Shown here piece by piece: positions 16,814 to 26,946 of a stretch of 62,247 nucleotides of DNA (the stretch's first letter is position 1; every line of letters begins with the position of its first letter). The position numbers and the translations under genes are program-made. Origin of the DNA: Actinomycetaceae bacterium (GTDB lineage: Bacteria > Actinomycetota > Actinomycetes > Actinomycetales > Actinomycetaceae); NCBI GenBank assembly GCA_030537795.1, contig JAUNVE010000008.1, positions 1-62,247 on the forward strand, given 5' to 3'. The notes below the pieces were generated by a model. That model was not told where the DNA came from, ran no database searches, and saw nothing but the letters and a program-made list of their open reading frames with translations.

Positions 16814-19165
16814 GTGACGCCGTCCGATGTGCGCACCGCGGCTCTTTTTGTTGCCCTCGTAGTCACGCTCATCGGCCTCATCTCATTTACTCGAGGCATC
16901 ATCGCTTTGCTCAACAGAGTACGTGATGGTCAGCCGCAACCGGGGCGTTTAAGACCGGTGGGACGGCGTACTGTCATGCTCTTGACCACTATTCTTAGCC
17001 ACCGCGAATTTAAGGGGCGACCGCTTATTCGTGTCGCGCACTGGTTCGTCATGCTGTCGTTCCCGATTCTATTTCTCACGCTGATCACCGGGTACGGCCA
17101 GATCCTCTCCCCCGGTTTCGCGATCCCCGTTGTCGACACATTCGCCCCCTGGGAATGGCTGGTGGAAATTTTTGCTTGGGGTAGTTTCATCGGAATCGCG
17201 TGGTTAATTGTGTTCCGGTTGCGCGTCGGCCACGGTTCCGAGGCGGAGGCTCGAGCAGATATTATTCGTGACGGTAAGTTCACTCACCGCGCATCTCGGT
17301 TTCTCGGATCAACGCGCTGGCACGCCTGGTTCATCGAGGGCGTTATCTTCACCGTAGTACTGTGTGTGATCGGCTTACGCGCCTTCGTATATGCAGCGGG
17401 ACTCAATGGCATCACCGATCAGCTGGATGCTCCCATCCTGGATCCATCTTATGTTTCGTGGGTTCATTTTCCCCTTACCGGGTGGCTGGGGCGGATGGTG
17501 TCGGGCCTATCTTCCAGCACCATTATTAATACCATTACTCTGCTATCACTGCTCAAAGTAATCGTGTCGATGTCTTGGATGGCAGTGGTCGGCTTACAAA
17601 CTACGATGGGCATTGCGTGGCACCGGTTCCTCGCTGTCATCAATGTGTATGCGCGTACTCACCCGGATGGTTCTAAGTCGCTGGGCCCGGCTGCTCCGCT
17701 GATCGTGGATGGCAAACCAATCCGCACCGATGAGGATCTGGAGGAACTGGATGACGATGCGGTTCTCGGCGTTGGTACGGCCGCGGATCTCACGTGGAAG
17801 GCGCGTCTGGATCTGTCGACATGTACCGAATGCGGACGTTGTCAGGAATTGTGTCCGGCGTGGAATACCGGCAAACCGCTATCACCCAAACTACTCATTA
17901 TGGCGATGCGCGATCACGCCAATGCTCTCGACTTGACCTCCGCTCTCGGTGAAGATGCCATTGAAACTACTGCTGATGGCACCGTGGTGAGTTCGGATTG
18001 GCCCGACACCGCGCATACCGGCGATGTGCTCGGCGCCCTCATTGCTTCGCGTAACACCGGAGATACCGGTGTGGCTATGACGCAAGTGCCGATTATCGGG
18101 GAGGTCGTACCAGAGGAGGTGCTCTGGGATTGCACCATGTGCGGAGCCTGTGTCGACCAGTGCCCAGTGGATATCGAACATATTGATCACGTGCTCTCGC
18201 TGCGACGCCACCAGGTGTTGATGGAGTCTGCTTTCCCACGTGAACTTGCGCGCCCATTTAGGTCGCTTGAAACCAAGGGGAACCCGTATAATCAACCGGC
18301 GCGTAAACGCTTAGAATGGGCGAAAAATCTTGATTTCGATGTTCCCGTCATCGGTGAAGATGTCGAGGATGCGCGCGAACTTGACTGGGTATTGTGGGTT
18401 GGTTGCGCGGGAGCATACGATGATCGCGCGAAAAAGACGACGGCCGCGATTGCTGAGCTGCTTCATATTGCCGGGGTTTCCTACGGTGTGCTCGGTAATG
18501 CCGAGTCGTGTACCGGCGACCCTGCTCGTCGTGCTGGAAATGAGCTACTGTTTCAGATGCTTGCCGAACAGGCCATTGAAACGTTAAATGAGTCCCACGT
18601 CAAGCGCATCGTGGTTTCCTGTGCCCACTGTTTTAACACCATCGCCAATGAGTATCCGGAACTGGGTGGGACATATGAAGTCATCCACCATACGCAACTG
18701 CTCAACCGTCTGGTACGTGAGGGGCGCTTGAAGCTGATGCCGCCGCAACAGGGACAGCAACAACGTATTACCTACCACGATCCGTGTTATCTGGGGCGCC
18801 ATAACCAGGTTTTCTCACCACCGCGGGAACTCCTCGGCGCCGATTCCGGGCTTAATTTAGTGGAAATGCCTCGAAACCGCGACGGCGCCATGTGTTGTGG
18901 GGCGGGAGGTGCGCGCGCTTGGATGGAAGAAACCGACGGAACCCGCATATCGCAAGCTCGCGTGGATGAGGCGGCTAGCGTCGGCGCCTCAGTTATCGCG
19001 ACGGGGTGTCCATTCTGTACGCAGATGCTGTCATCCACTCCGCTCCCCCATGGCAGTGACGCCAGCAACGAGGATTCCAATGACGTGGCTTCGCAACCGC
19101 TCGTTATTCAAGATGTGGCAACTTTGATCCTCGAAGCTGTCAAACGCAATTCCGATCACGATTAA
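16814..19165 (+). CDS. Membrane-bound (Fe-S) oxidoreductase, heterodisulfide-reductase related
   Basis: The N-terminal third (to about residue 280) is hydrophobic with five or so helices. Two [4Fe-4S] motifs follow, CTECGRCQELCP and CTMCGACVDQCP. Then come two CCG-type domains with SCAHCFN, HDPCYLGRHN, MCCGAGGARAW and GCPFCTQML. This is the architecture of the actinobacterial iron-sulfur reductase family exemplified by Mycobacterium Rv0338c, thought to pass electrons between a soluble donor and the quinone pool. The frame is open from TTG 16781, but GTG 16814 has AAGGAG at 16799-16804 about nine bases upstream, so I chose it (783 residues). Donor and acceptor are not deducible. Confidence 0.88.
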   Translation: MTPSDVRTAALFVALVVTLIGLISFTRGIIALLNRVRDGQPQPGRLRPVGRRTVMLLTTILSHREFKGRPLIRVAHWFVMLSFPILFLTLITGYGQILSPGFAIPVVDTFAPWEWLVEIFAWGSFIGIAWLIVFRLRVGHGSEAEARADIIRDGKFTHRASRFLGSTRWHAWFIEGVIFTVVLCVIGLRAFVYAAGLNGITDQLDAPILDPSYVSWVHFPLTGWLGRMVSGLSSSTIINTITLLSLLKVIVSMSWMAVVGLQTTMGIAWHRFLAVINVYARTHPDGSKSLGPAAPLIVDGKPIRTDEDLEELDDDAVLGVGTAADLTWKARLDLSTCTECGRCQELCPAWNTGKPLSPKLLIMAMRDHANALDLTSALGEDAIETTADGTVVSSDWPDTAHTGDVLGALIASRNTGDTGVAMTQVPIIGEVVPEEVLWDCTMCGACVDQCPVDIEHIDHVLSLRRHQVLMESAFPRELARPFRSLETKGNPYNQPARKRLEWAKNLDFDVPVIGEDVEDARELDWVLWVGCAGAYDDRAKKTTAAIAELLHIAGVSYGVLGNAESCTGDPARRAGNELLFQMLAEQAIETLNESHVKRIVVSCAHCFNTIANEYPELGGTYEVIHHTQLLNRLVREGRLKLMPPQQGQQQRITYHDPCYLGRHNQVFSPPRELLGADSGLNLVEMPRNRDGAMCCGAGGARAWMEETDGTRISQARVDEAASVGASVIATGCPFCTQMLSSTPLPHGSDASNEDSNDVASQPLVIQDVATLILEAVKRNSDHD

Positions 19166-19466
19166 TTCGGGAGCCCAGCTGTGGCGGGCAGCAGGATTTG
19201 AGGAAACCTTCGTCCTCTATTCGCGGATAATTTCATTCGATTGAGACGAATATTCGGAATTCGAGTAAAGCGCAACAGGATGACGAAATAATCCATTACC
19301 TGCAGACAAATTATATGTGACGAATAGAACGCATCGAGATTTTTGTATCCGAAATTGCCCGGTGCTACCGTTGGTGAGGTTTGTCGCAATCGGCGCTGAG
19401 CTCGGGTTACGCGCTAAGAACCGGCAAAAAGATAAACGAAACCATAATACAAACGGAGCCCATGCG
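19166..19466 (+). promoter_or_regulatory. 301-base region before the glycosyltransferase gene
   Basis: This A+T-rich stretch holds no supported gene, although the glycosyltransferase frame stays open back to 19317. A small hairpin (GAGGA and TCCTC around 19200-19217) follows the Fe-S gene but lacks a T-run. The last 150 bases could be a structured 5' leader. I compared it by eye with c-di-GMP and c-di-AMP riboswitch consensus sequences and saw no match. Confidence 0.3.
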
Positions 19467-21467
19467 ATGAAATTTGTAATTTTCGGAATAGTTCTTTTAT
19501 TTGGTTGCTCTTTGAGTATTATTGCGCGCTACAAAGAGGAATACCGAAAGCCCCTTATTGTGATCTATGCAACGATTGCAGTGGGATATCTGTGGTGGCG
19601 CGCAACCCACACCATTCCCACTGACGGCGCATGGAATATCACTGTGGGCATTGCCTTCTTTATTCTCGAGGCCATCACCATTGCTCAGACCATTGGTTTT
19701 GGCATTCTGTTTTGGCGCCCGGCTCCTCGCCGACGCGGACCCGCTGTGGAGGACAGCACAGCCCCCTCGGTCGATGTATACATTGCCACCTATAACGAGC
19801 CCGCGGATATTCTTGAAGCCACCGTGGTTGCCGCCACGCAACTCGACTACCCTTCAGATCGATTGACAGTTTTTGTCTGCGACGACGGTGACCGACCCGA
19901 AATTGCTCGGCTGGCTGCCAAGTGGAATGTTGGCTATCTACGCCGCGATGATCACGTCGGGGCAAAAGCGGGAAATCTCAATAACGCGATGAAACATACC
20001 GACGGTGACTTCATCGTCACCATGGATGCGGACATGGTGCTTAAGCCTCAGTTCCTGCGTCACACTATCGGTCACTTCACTGATAGCTCGGTAGCTTTCG
20101 TCCAGGTTCCGCAGGCCTTCCACAATGAGGACGTATTTCAAAACAACCTGTTTGGCGAAAACACCATGCGAAACGACCAAGACTTTTTTATGCGTTTTAT
20201 CGAACCGCAACGCGACCTTCACAACGCCGCGATTTATATTGGGTCGGGTGCGATCTTCCGTCGCACAGCATTGGAGGAAATTGGAGGTTTCGTCACCGAC
20301 GTCATCACTGAAGACATGGCGACCGGACTGGTTCTCCAAAATGCCGGCTGGAAAGCCGTATACGTCAACGAAGTGCTAGCCACCGGCTTGGCCGCCGAAA
20401 CCTACGGAGATTTGCTCAAGCAGCGCATTCGCTGGGGACGCGGCAATATCCAAGTGGCTAAAAAATACGGTGCCTCGAAACTGCGCAACCTGACCTTAGC
20501 TCAAAAGTGGCTACTGTACGATTCGGTCCATTTCTGGTTCTTCGGAGTTTACCGTCTCGCTTTCTTACTCCTCCCGATATTTGTGCTCGCCACCGGAGTG
20601 GAACTCCTGCGCGGTGAACTAATCACTTTCCTTCTGCTGTGGTCCACGCAGTTCCTCTTCTCTCGGTTCGTATATGACGCTATTACGCGGGGACGTTTTA
20701 AAACCGTTTGGACATCCGTCTACGAGTTCGCGCAGGCTCCGCAGATTACGGTTGCGATTATGCAGGAGATCTTTTTCCCTAATAGCATCGGCTTCCAAGT
20801 CACCGACAAAGGTCGCGAGACCGGGCGAGCACGCTTCGCATGGGAGAAAGCCTGGCCGCAAGTCGTTCTCTTTGTCCTGTCAGTGGCGACAATCATCTAC
20901 TGTGGCATTCACATCTACCAAGCCGGTTGGGTTTTCCTTTTGCCTATCGCCATTCCTCTGGCGTGGCTCACTTACAACACCATCTGCTTGATGGGGGCGC
21001 TGGCGTCGGCAGTTGACCAACCGCGCTACCGCCACCGACTGTCGAATTATCAAACACCCGGTCAAGTGACGGTGAATGGTGCAACGTGGAACGTCCAAAT
21101 CGAGGCGCTTCATACCCAGAAAGTGTGCTTCTCCATGCCGGCAAATCTATTGGAGACGACTGGTCAAAGCACGCATGCAACCATTACATACGGTGACGTT
21201 GACCCCATCAGCGTCGCTTTCGAATACGGCGAAGTTATCGACGGAACGGCCTATATATTCGCTCTTTACGAAAATCTATCAAAGGCGAATTACGCCCGCA
21301 TTGTATCCTTGCTCAACCGTCTCAATACGCTTCGCTTCCAGCATCGCCCTAGCCCACACCGCGTGGCTGTGTGGGATGTAACGGTTGGTTTATTCATTCG
21401 CGCATTCACCAGTCCGGATCGAATCATGGGGCGCGGACGACGCGAAGTCATCGAGCTAGCAGCCTAA
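19467..21467 (+). CDS. Family 2 glycosyltransferase, cellulose/hyaluronan-synthase-like membrane protein
   Basis: This 666-residue processive-type glycosyltransferase has N-terminal helices in the first 85 residues. The GT-A domain has VYIATYNEP, FVCDDGDRPE (near residue 138), MDADMV (near 187), VITEDMATG (near 281) and QRIRWGRG (near 318), which is the D, D, D, Q..RW set of BcsA-like synthases. Further helices follow to about 520. The C-terminal 120 residues could be a PilZ-like beta barrel, but the RxxxR and D/NxSxxG c-di-GMP motifs are not evident. The frame is open upstream, but ATG 19467 has GGAG eight bases before it. No bcsB, bcsZ or export partner is adjacent. The product is probably an exopolysaccharide; the sugar is unknown. 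Confidence 0.85.
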   Translation: MKFVIFGIVLLFGCSLSIIARYKEEYRKPLIVIYATIAVGYLWWRATHTIPTDGAWNITVGIAFFILEAITIAQTIGFGILFWRPAPRRRGPAVEDSTAPSVDVYIATYNEPADILEATVVAATQLDYPSDRLTVFVCDDGDRPEIARLAAKWNVGYLRRDDHVGAKAGNLNNAMKHTDGDFIVTMDADMVLKPQFLRHTIGHFTDSSVAFVQVPQAFHNEDVFQNNLFGENTMRNDQDFFMRFIEPQRDLHNAAIYIGSGAIFRRTALEEIGGFVTDVITEDMATGLVLQNAGWKAVYVNEVLATGLAAETYGDLLKQRIRWGRGNIQVAKKYGASKLRNLTLAQKWLLYDSVHFWFFGVYRLAFLLLPIFVLATGVELLRGELITFLLLWSTQFLFSRFVYDAITRGRFKTVWTSVYEFAQAPQITVAIMQEIFFPNSIGFQVTDKGRETGRARFAWEKAWPQVVLFVLSVATIIYCGIHIYQAGWVFLLPIAIPLAWLTYNTICLMGALASAVDQPRYRHRLSNYQTPGQVTVNGATWNVQIEALHTQKVCFSMPANLLETTGQSTHATITYGDVDPISVAFEYGEVIDGTAYIFALYENLSKANYARIVSLLNRLNTLRFQHRPSPHRVAVWDVTVGLFIRAFTSPDRIMGRGRREVIELAA

Positions 21468-21612
21468 AGTTAATGCATCTTGCGGGTCGCGCCTCTTAAT
21501 ATTCAATATTTCTTATGTGAATTTGCGAATTATCCTTTCCGCGCGGCCCGCATAGCATTACACTCTGAAAAGAGGTGGCAATTCGGCCACCCACCAATTC
21601 TGGAGGACAACG

Positions 21613-22953
21613 ATGTCTCATACGGCTACGGCGCCGTTGTCTCCCGACGACGTCTTCAAGAAGAATTTGCTTCGCGCCAAAATCGGCGCGGCTGTCGGAA
21701 CCGCTCTGGACCAAATGGAAATGACGGTCTTCTCTCTGGTAGCGGCTCTATATTTCGGTGATATTTTCTATCCTGCCTCCACTCCTGCGATTACCATTAT
21801 CGCGGCATTCGGCATCTACGGTGTCGGCTTTCTTATCCGCCCCATTGGTGGTGTGATCTTCGCCCACCTGGGAGAGACCAAGGGCCGCAAGTGGGTGCTA
21901 TCAACAACTGTTCTCATGATGGGAACAGCTACATTCTGTATCGGTCTCATTCCGTCGTACGACACGATTGGATTGGGGGCTCCTATTCTGCTCGTCATTT
22001 GTCGTTGCCTCCAGGGGGCGGCCGTGGGTGCAGAATACACATCCGGCACAACCTATTTAACTGAGATCGCCCCGATCGGCAAACGAGGCATCACCGCTTC
22101 GTTTGTGTGGGCGGGAGCGTCCGCTGGCACGGTAGTCGGATCCGGGCTGTGGGTCGTGGTACTCACAACCTTGTCGCCCGAACAGATTATTAGTTTCGGC
22201 TGGCGAATCCCATTCCTCATGAGTGCTTTGGTCACCATCTTTGCGATCTGGATGCGCCTTCGACTCCACGAGTCTCCCGTGTTCCTCGAAAAGCAGAAAG
22301 AATTTAAGGAACGCGCAGACCGCGCAGCTCCCCTCGCTGATGCCTGGCAGAATTCGCGAAAGAATATGGCTCGAATCTTTGGATTCACCTTCCCGTGCGT
22401 AGGCCACTCTTTCATGTACCAGGCCTTCATGGGGTCCTTCTTCGTCAACTATGTCCGTGAGGACGGCCGTTCGACTTTCGCAACCGCGACGGCCATCGGC
22501 GCTGTCATTGGTATCGCTGGCGGACTATTTGGCGGTTGGATTTCAGATAAGCTCGGACGCCGCAAGGCGGGTCTGATCTACTCGACAATCATGGCTATAT
22601 TCCCTATTTTCGCATTCCTCATGGTTCGCGCAGATTCGGCAATCCTGCTCACTTTAGTCATGATTTTCTGCTTCTGGTTCCCCGCCGAAGGCGCAATGGG
22701 GGTACAAAGCCCCCAACTTCCCGAGATTTTCGGATCCCGCTACCGCTACTCAGCGCTCACCATGGCGAGAGAAGTCGGAGCCATCGGCGGCGGCTTGGTT
22801 CCCATGATGGGAGGGGTTGTACTCGGCTACCTTGGCGGCTGGGTTGGCGTCGCGATATTTATGAGCTTGCTTATGCTCATCACGGTATTCACTACCTACG
22901 TCACCGTTGAAACACGTGACCGCGACCTCTACACCGAAGACGACGCCATGTAG
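21613..22953 (+). CDS. MFS transporter, metabolite:H+ symporter (MHS) family
   Basis: This is a 12-helix, 446-residue secondary transporter. The segments GFLIRPIGGVIFAHLGETKGRKWVL and GAAVGAEYTSGTTYLTEIAPIGKRG are typical of the MHS subfamily (ProP, KgtP, ShiA). These import organic acids or compatible solutes with protons. The start has GGAGG six bases upstream. The gene stands alone and ends in a strong terminator. The substrate cannot be assigned. Confidence 0.9.
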   Translation: MSHTATAPLSPDDVFKKNLLRAKIGAAVGTALDQMEMTVFSLVAALYFGDIFYPASTPAITIIAAFGIYGVGFLIRPIGGVIFAHLGETKGRKWVLSTTVLMMGTATFCIGLIPSYDTIGLGAPILLVICRCLQGAAVGAEYTSGTTYLTEIAPIGKRGITASFVWAGASAGTVVGSGLWVVVLTTLSPEQIISFGWRIPFLMSALVTIFAIWMRLRLHESPVFLEKQKEFKERADRAAPLADAWQNSRKNMARIFGFTFPCVGHSFMYQAFMGSFFVNYVREDGRSTFATATAIGAVIGIAGGLFGGWISDKLGRRKAGLIYSTIMAIFPIFAFLMVRADSAILLTLVMIFCFWFPAEGAMGVQSPQLPEIFGSRYRYSALTMAREVGAIGGGLVPMMGGVVLGYLGGWVGVAIFMSLLMLITVFTTYVTVETRDRDLYTEDDAM

Positions 22954-22982
22954 CGTTTCGTCGAAACAGAGGTCACCGATAT

Positions 22983-23032
22983 ACCATTGAGGCCTGCGGC
23001 ACCGACCGATGTCGCAGACCTCAATGGTTTTT
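22983..23032 (+). terminator. Terminator after the MHS transporter gene
   Basis: Arms of 16 bases (22983-22998 and 23013-23028, starting ACCATTGAGG and ending CCTCAATGGT) pair with one mismatch around a 14-base loop. TTTTC follows. It lies 30 bases after the transporter stop. Confidence 0.85.
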
Positions 23033-23158
23033 CATCAATTACGCCCGATCGCTTACTGTCACTTTTATTCGCTCGCGTTGGGCGAGTAGCCATTCCCGAC
23101 CATAGCTCGCATTGAACTGTTGATACAGGCGCATCCGCACTACTGCCCGTGCGTGCAG

Positions 23159-24391
23159 TTACTGTGCTGCAATAAGAAACTGATCTTCGTCGACCATATG
23201 CCCCGCCGTCGAACGCGCGATAAGCGTGGCAATTTGCTCGATCTGATCTTTAACGCGAATGCGTTCGAGACGAGCAGCTCGCCCTGGTCGGTTGAGAACA
23301 TTGAGGTACACCTGCGGTGGTACCCACTGAATGCCATATTCGATAGCCGTATTGGAAGGAAACTGTTCATACCGCAAGGCCGTGGGAATATATTCGCAGG
23401 GCGCGACGGTAACGTGGACGCGAGACTTATTGCCGGCGGAAGCCACCAGACTGTATCCGCGAACAACAAAGTCTTCGCTGAGCGCTTTTTCATCGGCAAC
23501 TCGCGTAATTTCAGCGATTCTGTCTAATTCATCTTCCGGAATATCGATCGCCTGCGCTAGTTCTTCGCGAGACTGCACGCGCTCATTCGGAGAGTCGATG
23601 GGAGGGAGCTGGTCGACATTTTTTTCATTCGTAATATCCGGGAAGTAGGGGCGCAGCAGATCGGTGAGGTCCTCCTCGTCCACCCATCGCGCCGCATACA
23701 CCGTAATCGCGACCGCACTGTCCGCATCGGGTTCGATGAGGTTGCCCGAGCCGGCGACGCGAATTGCCCCGGCGAGACGACGAGCAAAGCGTTGCAGCGC
23801 CTGCACTACTTCATATTCGAGACCCGCTGGCATAGCATCTGAAAAAGCTCGCGCTACCGGGTCAGTATCGAGAAGGAATTCCGGTGCCGGACCGGTGCGG
23901 CAAGCGGGCACATCGACTATCCACCCCTGTTCATCATCACCGGGGGTTTTAAGGGTTTGTCGCGCATCGACACCAATACGCCACGGGCCCGATAGCGTGG
24001 CCCCTTCGGTGAGTCGCAGCAGCCCGGGCTCCAACCAAGCCGCATCGTCCCAAGTTGACACCGCCAGCGCCTCCAGCTCTCGGGGATCAACATCTGCGCC
24101 AACAACCAACACATGATGGTTCTGCCCTACATCGGGGTCGATGGGTTTGGCGTCCTCCCAAGTCAACTGGGAAATATCAATAGATGCCTGTTGGTTGATT
24201 GCGGCAAGACGGCCATCCTGAGTCACCGTCAGGGCCGGCCCTCCGGCAGCATTGCTGGCGTGCAGGAACTGGACGAATGGGTCAGAGGTTGGCGTATCGG
24301 TCGGATCGGGAGCGTCAACGACGCGCTTTTCTTTATTCAGTTGCGCTAGTCGTTCGGCAATGGGAATTCTTGTAGGCGGAGTATTACTCAT
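23159..24391 (-). CDS. Conserved hypothetical protein
   Basis: A 410-residue soluble, acidic protein without signal peptide or transmembrane segment. I do not recognise a named domain. The N-terminus carries [18 protein letters not shown] followed by a Pro/Thr-rich linker. The middle alternates beta-like and acidic segments, and residues 250-300 look helical. Codon use and G+C are like those of its neighbours. It overlaps dcd by four bases (ATGA), so it is translated with dCTP deaminase, which is the only hint at a role. It ends close to a terminator facing the other way. Confidence 0.75.
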   Translation of the reverse strand: MSNTPPTRIPIAERLAQLNKEKRVVDAPDPTDTPTSDPFVQFLHASNAAGGPALTVTQDGRLAAINQQASIDISQLTWEDAKPIDPDVGQNHHVLVVGADVDPRELEALAVSTWDDAAWLEPGLLRLTEGATLSGPWRIGVDARQTLKTPGDDEQGWIVDVPACRTGPAPEFLLDTDPVARAFSDAMPAGLEYEVVQALQRFARRLAGAIRVAGSGNLIEPDADSAVAITVYAARWVDEEDLTDLLRPYFPDITNEKNVDQLPPIDSPNERVQSREELAQAIDIPEDELDRIAEITRVADEKALSEDFVVRGYSLVASAGNKSRVHVTVAPCEYIPTALRYEQFPSNTAIEYGIQWVPPQVYLNVLNRPGRAARLERIRVKDQIEQIATLIARSTAGHMVDEDQFLIAAQ

Positions 24392-25002
24392 AGTTGCGTC
24401 ACTTCATCGTCAAAATGGTCACCCGCTGGCACCGGCACCATTTCAAAGTTGAGGTGGGACCGGGATGCTGTTGGGCCGCGCTGCCCTTGATAACGCGACC
24501 CTCGAGCTCCGGCTCCGTAGGGCGCTTGAGCCGGAGACGACAACTGGAAGAAACACAGTTGTCCAACTTTCATGCCGGGATACAGCAGAATAGGCATCGT
24601 CGCAGTATTCGACAGCTCGAGCGTCACGTGGCCGGAAAATCCGGGATCAATAAAGCCAGCGGTTGAGTGGGTGAGCAGACCGAGTCGCCCGAGCGATGAT
24701 TTTCCTTCCAATCGAGCTGCAATCGAATCCCCCAATGTCACCCGCTCGTAGGTGGATCCGAGAACAAATTCGCCCGGGTGAAGAACGAAAGGCTCATCCG
24801 TTCCAGCATCCACGATGCTGGTGAGATCGGACTGGTCAGCCCGCGGATCAATGACCGGATAGCGGTGATTATTGAAAAGTCGAAAATAGCGGTCGAGGCG
24901 CACATCGATGGAGGCCGGCTGAACCATGGTGGGATCCCAAGGATCGAGGCCGATGTGCCCTTTATCTATGTGGTCTTTGATGTCTCGATCACTCAAAAGC
25001 AT
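24388..25002 (-). CDS. dcd: dCTP deaminase
   Basis: Dcd deaminates dCTP to dUTP; some actinobacterial enzymes also hydrolyse the product to dUMP. The protein (204 residues) starts [13 protein letters not shown], the conserved family start. It has [36 protein letters not shown] with the catalytic Glu region, ELSN and a QLCFFQL segment, and the C-terminal [11 protein letters not shown] loop that closes over the nucleotide. The frame is open 13 codons further to a GTG at 25041, but the family start supports 25002, although AAGGA is only one base away from it. It is first of a two-gene unit. Confidence 0.95.
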   Translation of the reverse strand: MLLSDRDIKDHIDKGHIGLDPWDPTMVQPASIDVRLDRYFRLFNNHRYPVIDPRADQSDLTSIVDAGTDEPFVLHPGEFVLGSTYERVTLGDSIAARLEGKSSLGRLGLLTHSTAGFIDPGFSGHVTLELSNTATMPILLYPGMKVGQLCFFQLSSPAQAPYGAGARGSRYQGQRGPTASRSHLNFEMVPVPAGDHFDDEVTQL

Positions 25003-25205
25003 GTCCTTATTGTGACATGAAAGTACTCCCGGAGGTACCACTGTCCACCCTTAACTAAGGGATTGTCACACTGAACCATTGCTTGTGTAGCCGCCTTCAC
25101 ATGTACCTCGATCAGCCTTCCTCCGTTTCCTCATCTGCGCTGGCGCATATCTGCATGCACAACAGGTAAAAGATCACGTTTTGAAAACAGTTAATGGATT
25201 AGGGG

Positions 25206-25234
25206 TTGCGTCCCACGTATTGGGTTTCTATAGT
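25206..25234 (+). promoter_or_regulatory. Predicted promoter of the TRAP/uronate operon
   Basis: TTGCGT at 25206-25211 and TATAGT at 25229-25234 are separated by 17 bases. The -10 matches the consensus in five of six places and the -35 in three. Transcription would begin near 25241, just before a palindrome pair at 25243-25266. Confidence 0.5.
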
Positions 25235-25242
25235 CTAAATAT

Positions 25243-25266
25243 GGAACTTAGTTCCGCCAGGCGGAA
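25243..25266. promoter_or_regulatory. Two overlapping palindromes, candidate IclR-family operator
   Basis: GGAAC-TTA-GTTCC (25243-25255) overlaps TTCCGCC-A-GGCGGAA (25252-25266), a perfect 15-base dyad. They sit directly after the predicted start of transcription, where a repressor would block. The second shares its core T.CGC...GCG.A with the dyad at 29986-30000. Which protein binds is inference; the IclR gene inside the operon is the obvious candidate. Confidence 0.55.
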
Positions 25267-25366
25267 TTGCGGACGACTTTATGTCGGCTCACAACTGCCT
25301 CTCGGTTTCTTACCATCCGGTAAAAACCAACTGAATATGCCCACCATTGACGAAATTGGAGGCACG

Positions 25367-26410
25367 ATGAAGTGCAACCTGAAACTCATAGCTGCCGCTG
25401 CCATGACCCTGTCACTCACAGCATGTGGCGGAGGCTTTGAAGCCAACGAAAGCCCGGCCGAAACGGGAAATGAAGAGGCGCCAGCAGCTGCTACGGCAGA
25501 AAACGTGTACCGCGTCTCGTTTAACCAAACAGAAACCCACCCGCAGTTTATTGCGCTAACAAACCTCGGTCAGCGTATGGCGGATGCCACAGACGGCAAG
25601 TGCTCTCTTGAAGTATTCCCCAATGAAACTCTGGGGAATCAGAAAGATTCAATCGAACTTGTCCAAGCAGGAACCGTTGACTTCGCCATGGTTGCCGGTT
25701 CTCTTTTGGAGAACTTCAACCCGGACTTCGTGGTCTTCAACCTGCCGTATACCTTTGACGATAAAGAGCATCAGCAGAAGGTCTTTATGGATCCAGAGCT
25801 GACCGACGAGCTTTTCTCCTCCATAGAAGATGAGAAGATCTCAGTTCTCGGCGCATTCCACGCCGGCGTTCGAAACGTATACAACTCCGAAAAGCCGATC
25901 AATACTCCTGAAGATCTTGATGGCATGAAGATCCGAGTCATCGAATCTGATACCAACCTTAAGATGATGGAACTGATGGGTGGATCCGGTACCCCCATGG
26001 GGCAAGGAGAAGTTTATACGGCAATTCAGTCAGGCGTTATTGACGGCGGCGAAAATAACGAATCAATCTTCGCCAACCTCAAGCACTTCGAAGTTGCGAA
26101 GTACTACTCCTACACACGCCACCTCATGTTCCCCGATTACCTCATCACCAATCCGGATTTACTTGCAAACATGGATCCAGCATGTAGCGATTTCCTGAAG
26201 GAAGACATGGCTAATACCCAAAAAGAACAGGGTGAGCTGTGGGATAAGGAAATTGAAAAGAGCATCCAGATGGCTGAAGAGGCCGGCGCAGAGTTCAATG
26301 AAGCCGATGTTGCCGCCTTCCGCGAAGCAGTAAAGCCGCTGGTCGAAGAATCTTTGACCAACGATTTCACTCGCGATCTGTACGCGAAAGTTCGCGAAGC
26401 CGCGAACTAA
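25367..26410 (+). CDS. TRAP transporter substrate-binding lipoprotein (DctP family)
   Basis: This is the extracytoplasmic receptor of a TRAP importer. The N-terminus is a lipoprotein signal with lipobox LTAC (Cys20), followed by an Ala/Glu-rich linker. The DctP fold is marked by LEVFPNETLGNQKDSIELVQAG, the Arg-containing LDGMKIRVIES, and GVIDGGENN, the loop typical of receptors for organic and uronic acids. The frame is open from 25181, but ATG 25367 has GGAGG five bases upstream and gives a proper signal peptide. It leads the operon dctP-dctQ-dctM-kduI. A uronate is the likely ligand from context. Confidence 0.93.
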   Translation: MKCNLKLIAAAAMTLSLTACGGGFEANESPAETGNEEAPAAATAENVYRVSFNQTETHPQFIALTNLGQRMADATDGKCSLEVFPNETLGNQKDSIELVQAGTVDFAMVAGSLLENFNPDFVVFNLPYTFDDKEHQQKVFMDPELTDELFSSIEDEKISVLGAFHAGVRNVYNSEKPINTPEDLDGMKIRVIESDTNLKMMELMGGSGTPMGQGEVYTAIQSGVIDGGENNESIFANLKHFEVAKYYSYTRHLMFPDYLITNPDLLANMDPACSDFLKEDMANTQKEQGELWDKEIEKSIQMAEEAGAEFNEADVAAFREAVKPLVEESLTNDFTRDLYAKVREAAN

Positions 26411-26433
26411 TCCGACACTGAAAGTTCGAGCGC

Positions 26434-26937
26434 ATGTTACGCATCAAGATCACCTTGGACAAAACTCTTGAATGGTTCTGCGTTGCGCTCTTCGTCGTTC
26501 TGGTCGTTGATGTCACCTGGCAAGTTTTCACTCGTCAGGTGCTCAACGACCCGAGCGGCTGGTCAGAAGAGCTCGCCAAATACGTATTCATCTGGCTCGG
26601 CCTATTTGGATCATCTCTAGTATTTGGGGAACGTGGCCACATAGCAGTCGACTTCGCAGTTCGTAAAACACCCGAACAGATTCAGCGAATTATTGCAATT
26701 TTTGTGCAGATAAGCATTATCGTATTCGCCATCGTCGTGCTTATTCAGGGTGGCTATAAAGTTTCGGTTCTGGCGTGGAACCAGAATCTCACCGGACTTC
26801 CCGTCAACGTGGGTTGGCTTTATGTTGCCCTTCCCATAACCGGATTCCTTACTGTCTTTTACTCTCTATTCCACCTGGTCGGACTCATTCGAGGTAGCAC
26901 TGCCGCCCTCGATACCGAAGACCCGGACGTTATTTAA
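26434..26937 (+). CDS. TRAP transporter small permease (DctQ family)
   Basis: This 167-residue protein with four predicted helices has the family pattern WQVFTRQVLNDPSGWSEELAKYVFIWLGLFG between helices 1 and 2. It bridges the receptor and the large permease. It lies 23 bases after dctP and ten before dctM, in one operon. Confidence 0.93.
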   Translation: MLRIKITLDKTLEWFCVALFVVLVVDVTWQVFTRQVLNDPSGWSEELAKYVFIWLGLFGSSLVFGERGHIAVDFAVRKTPEQIQRIIAIFVQISIIVFAIVVLIQGGYKVSVLAWNQNLTGLPVNVGWLYVALPITGFLTVFYSLFHLVGLIRGSTAALDTEDPDVI

Positions 26938-26946
26938 GGAGGAGCC

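Noticed and set aside
19317-19466. Structured leader tested by eye as c-di-GMP or c-di-AMP riboswitch
   Set aside because: Conserved cores of those riboswitches could not be found.
25181-25366. N-terminal extension of the TRAP receptor
   Set aside because: It would cover the predicted operator and hide the lipoprotein signal. ATG 25367 has a strong ribosome binding site.
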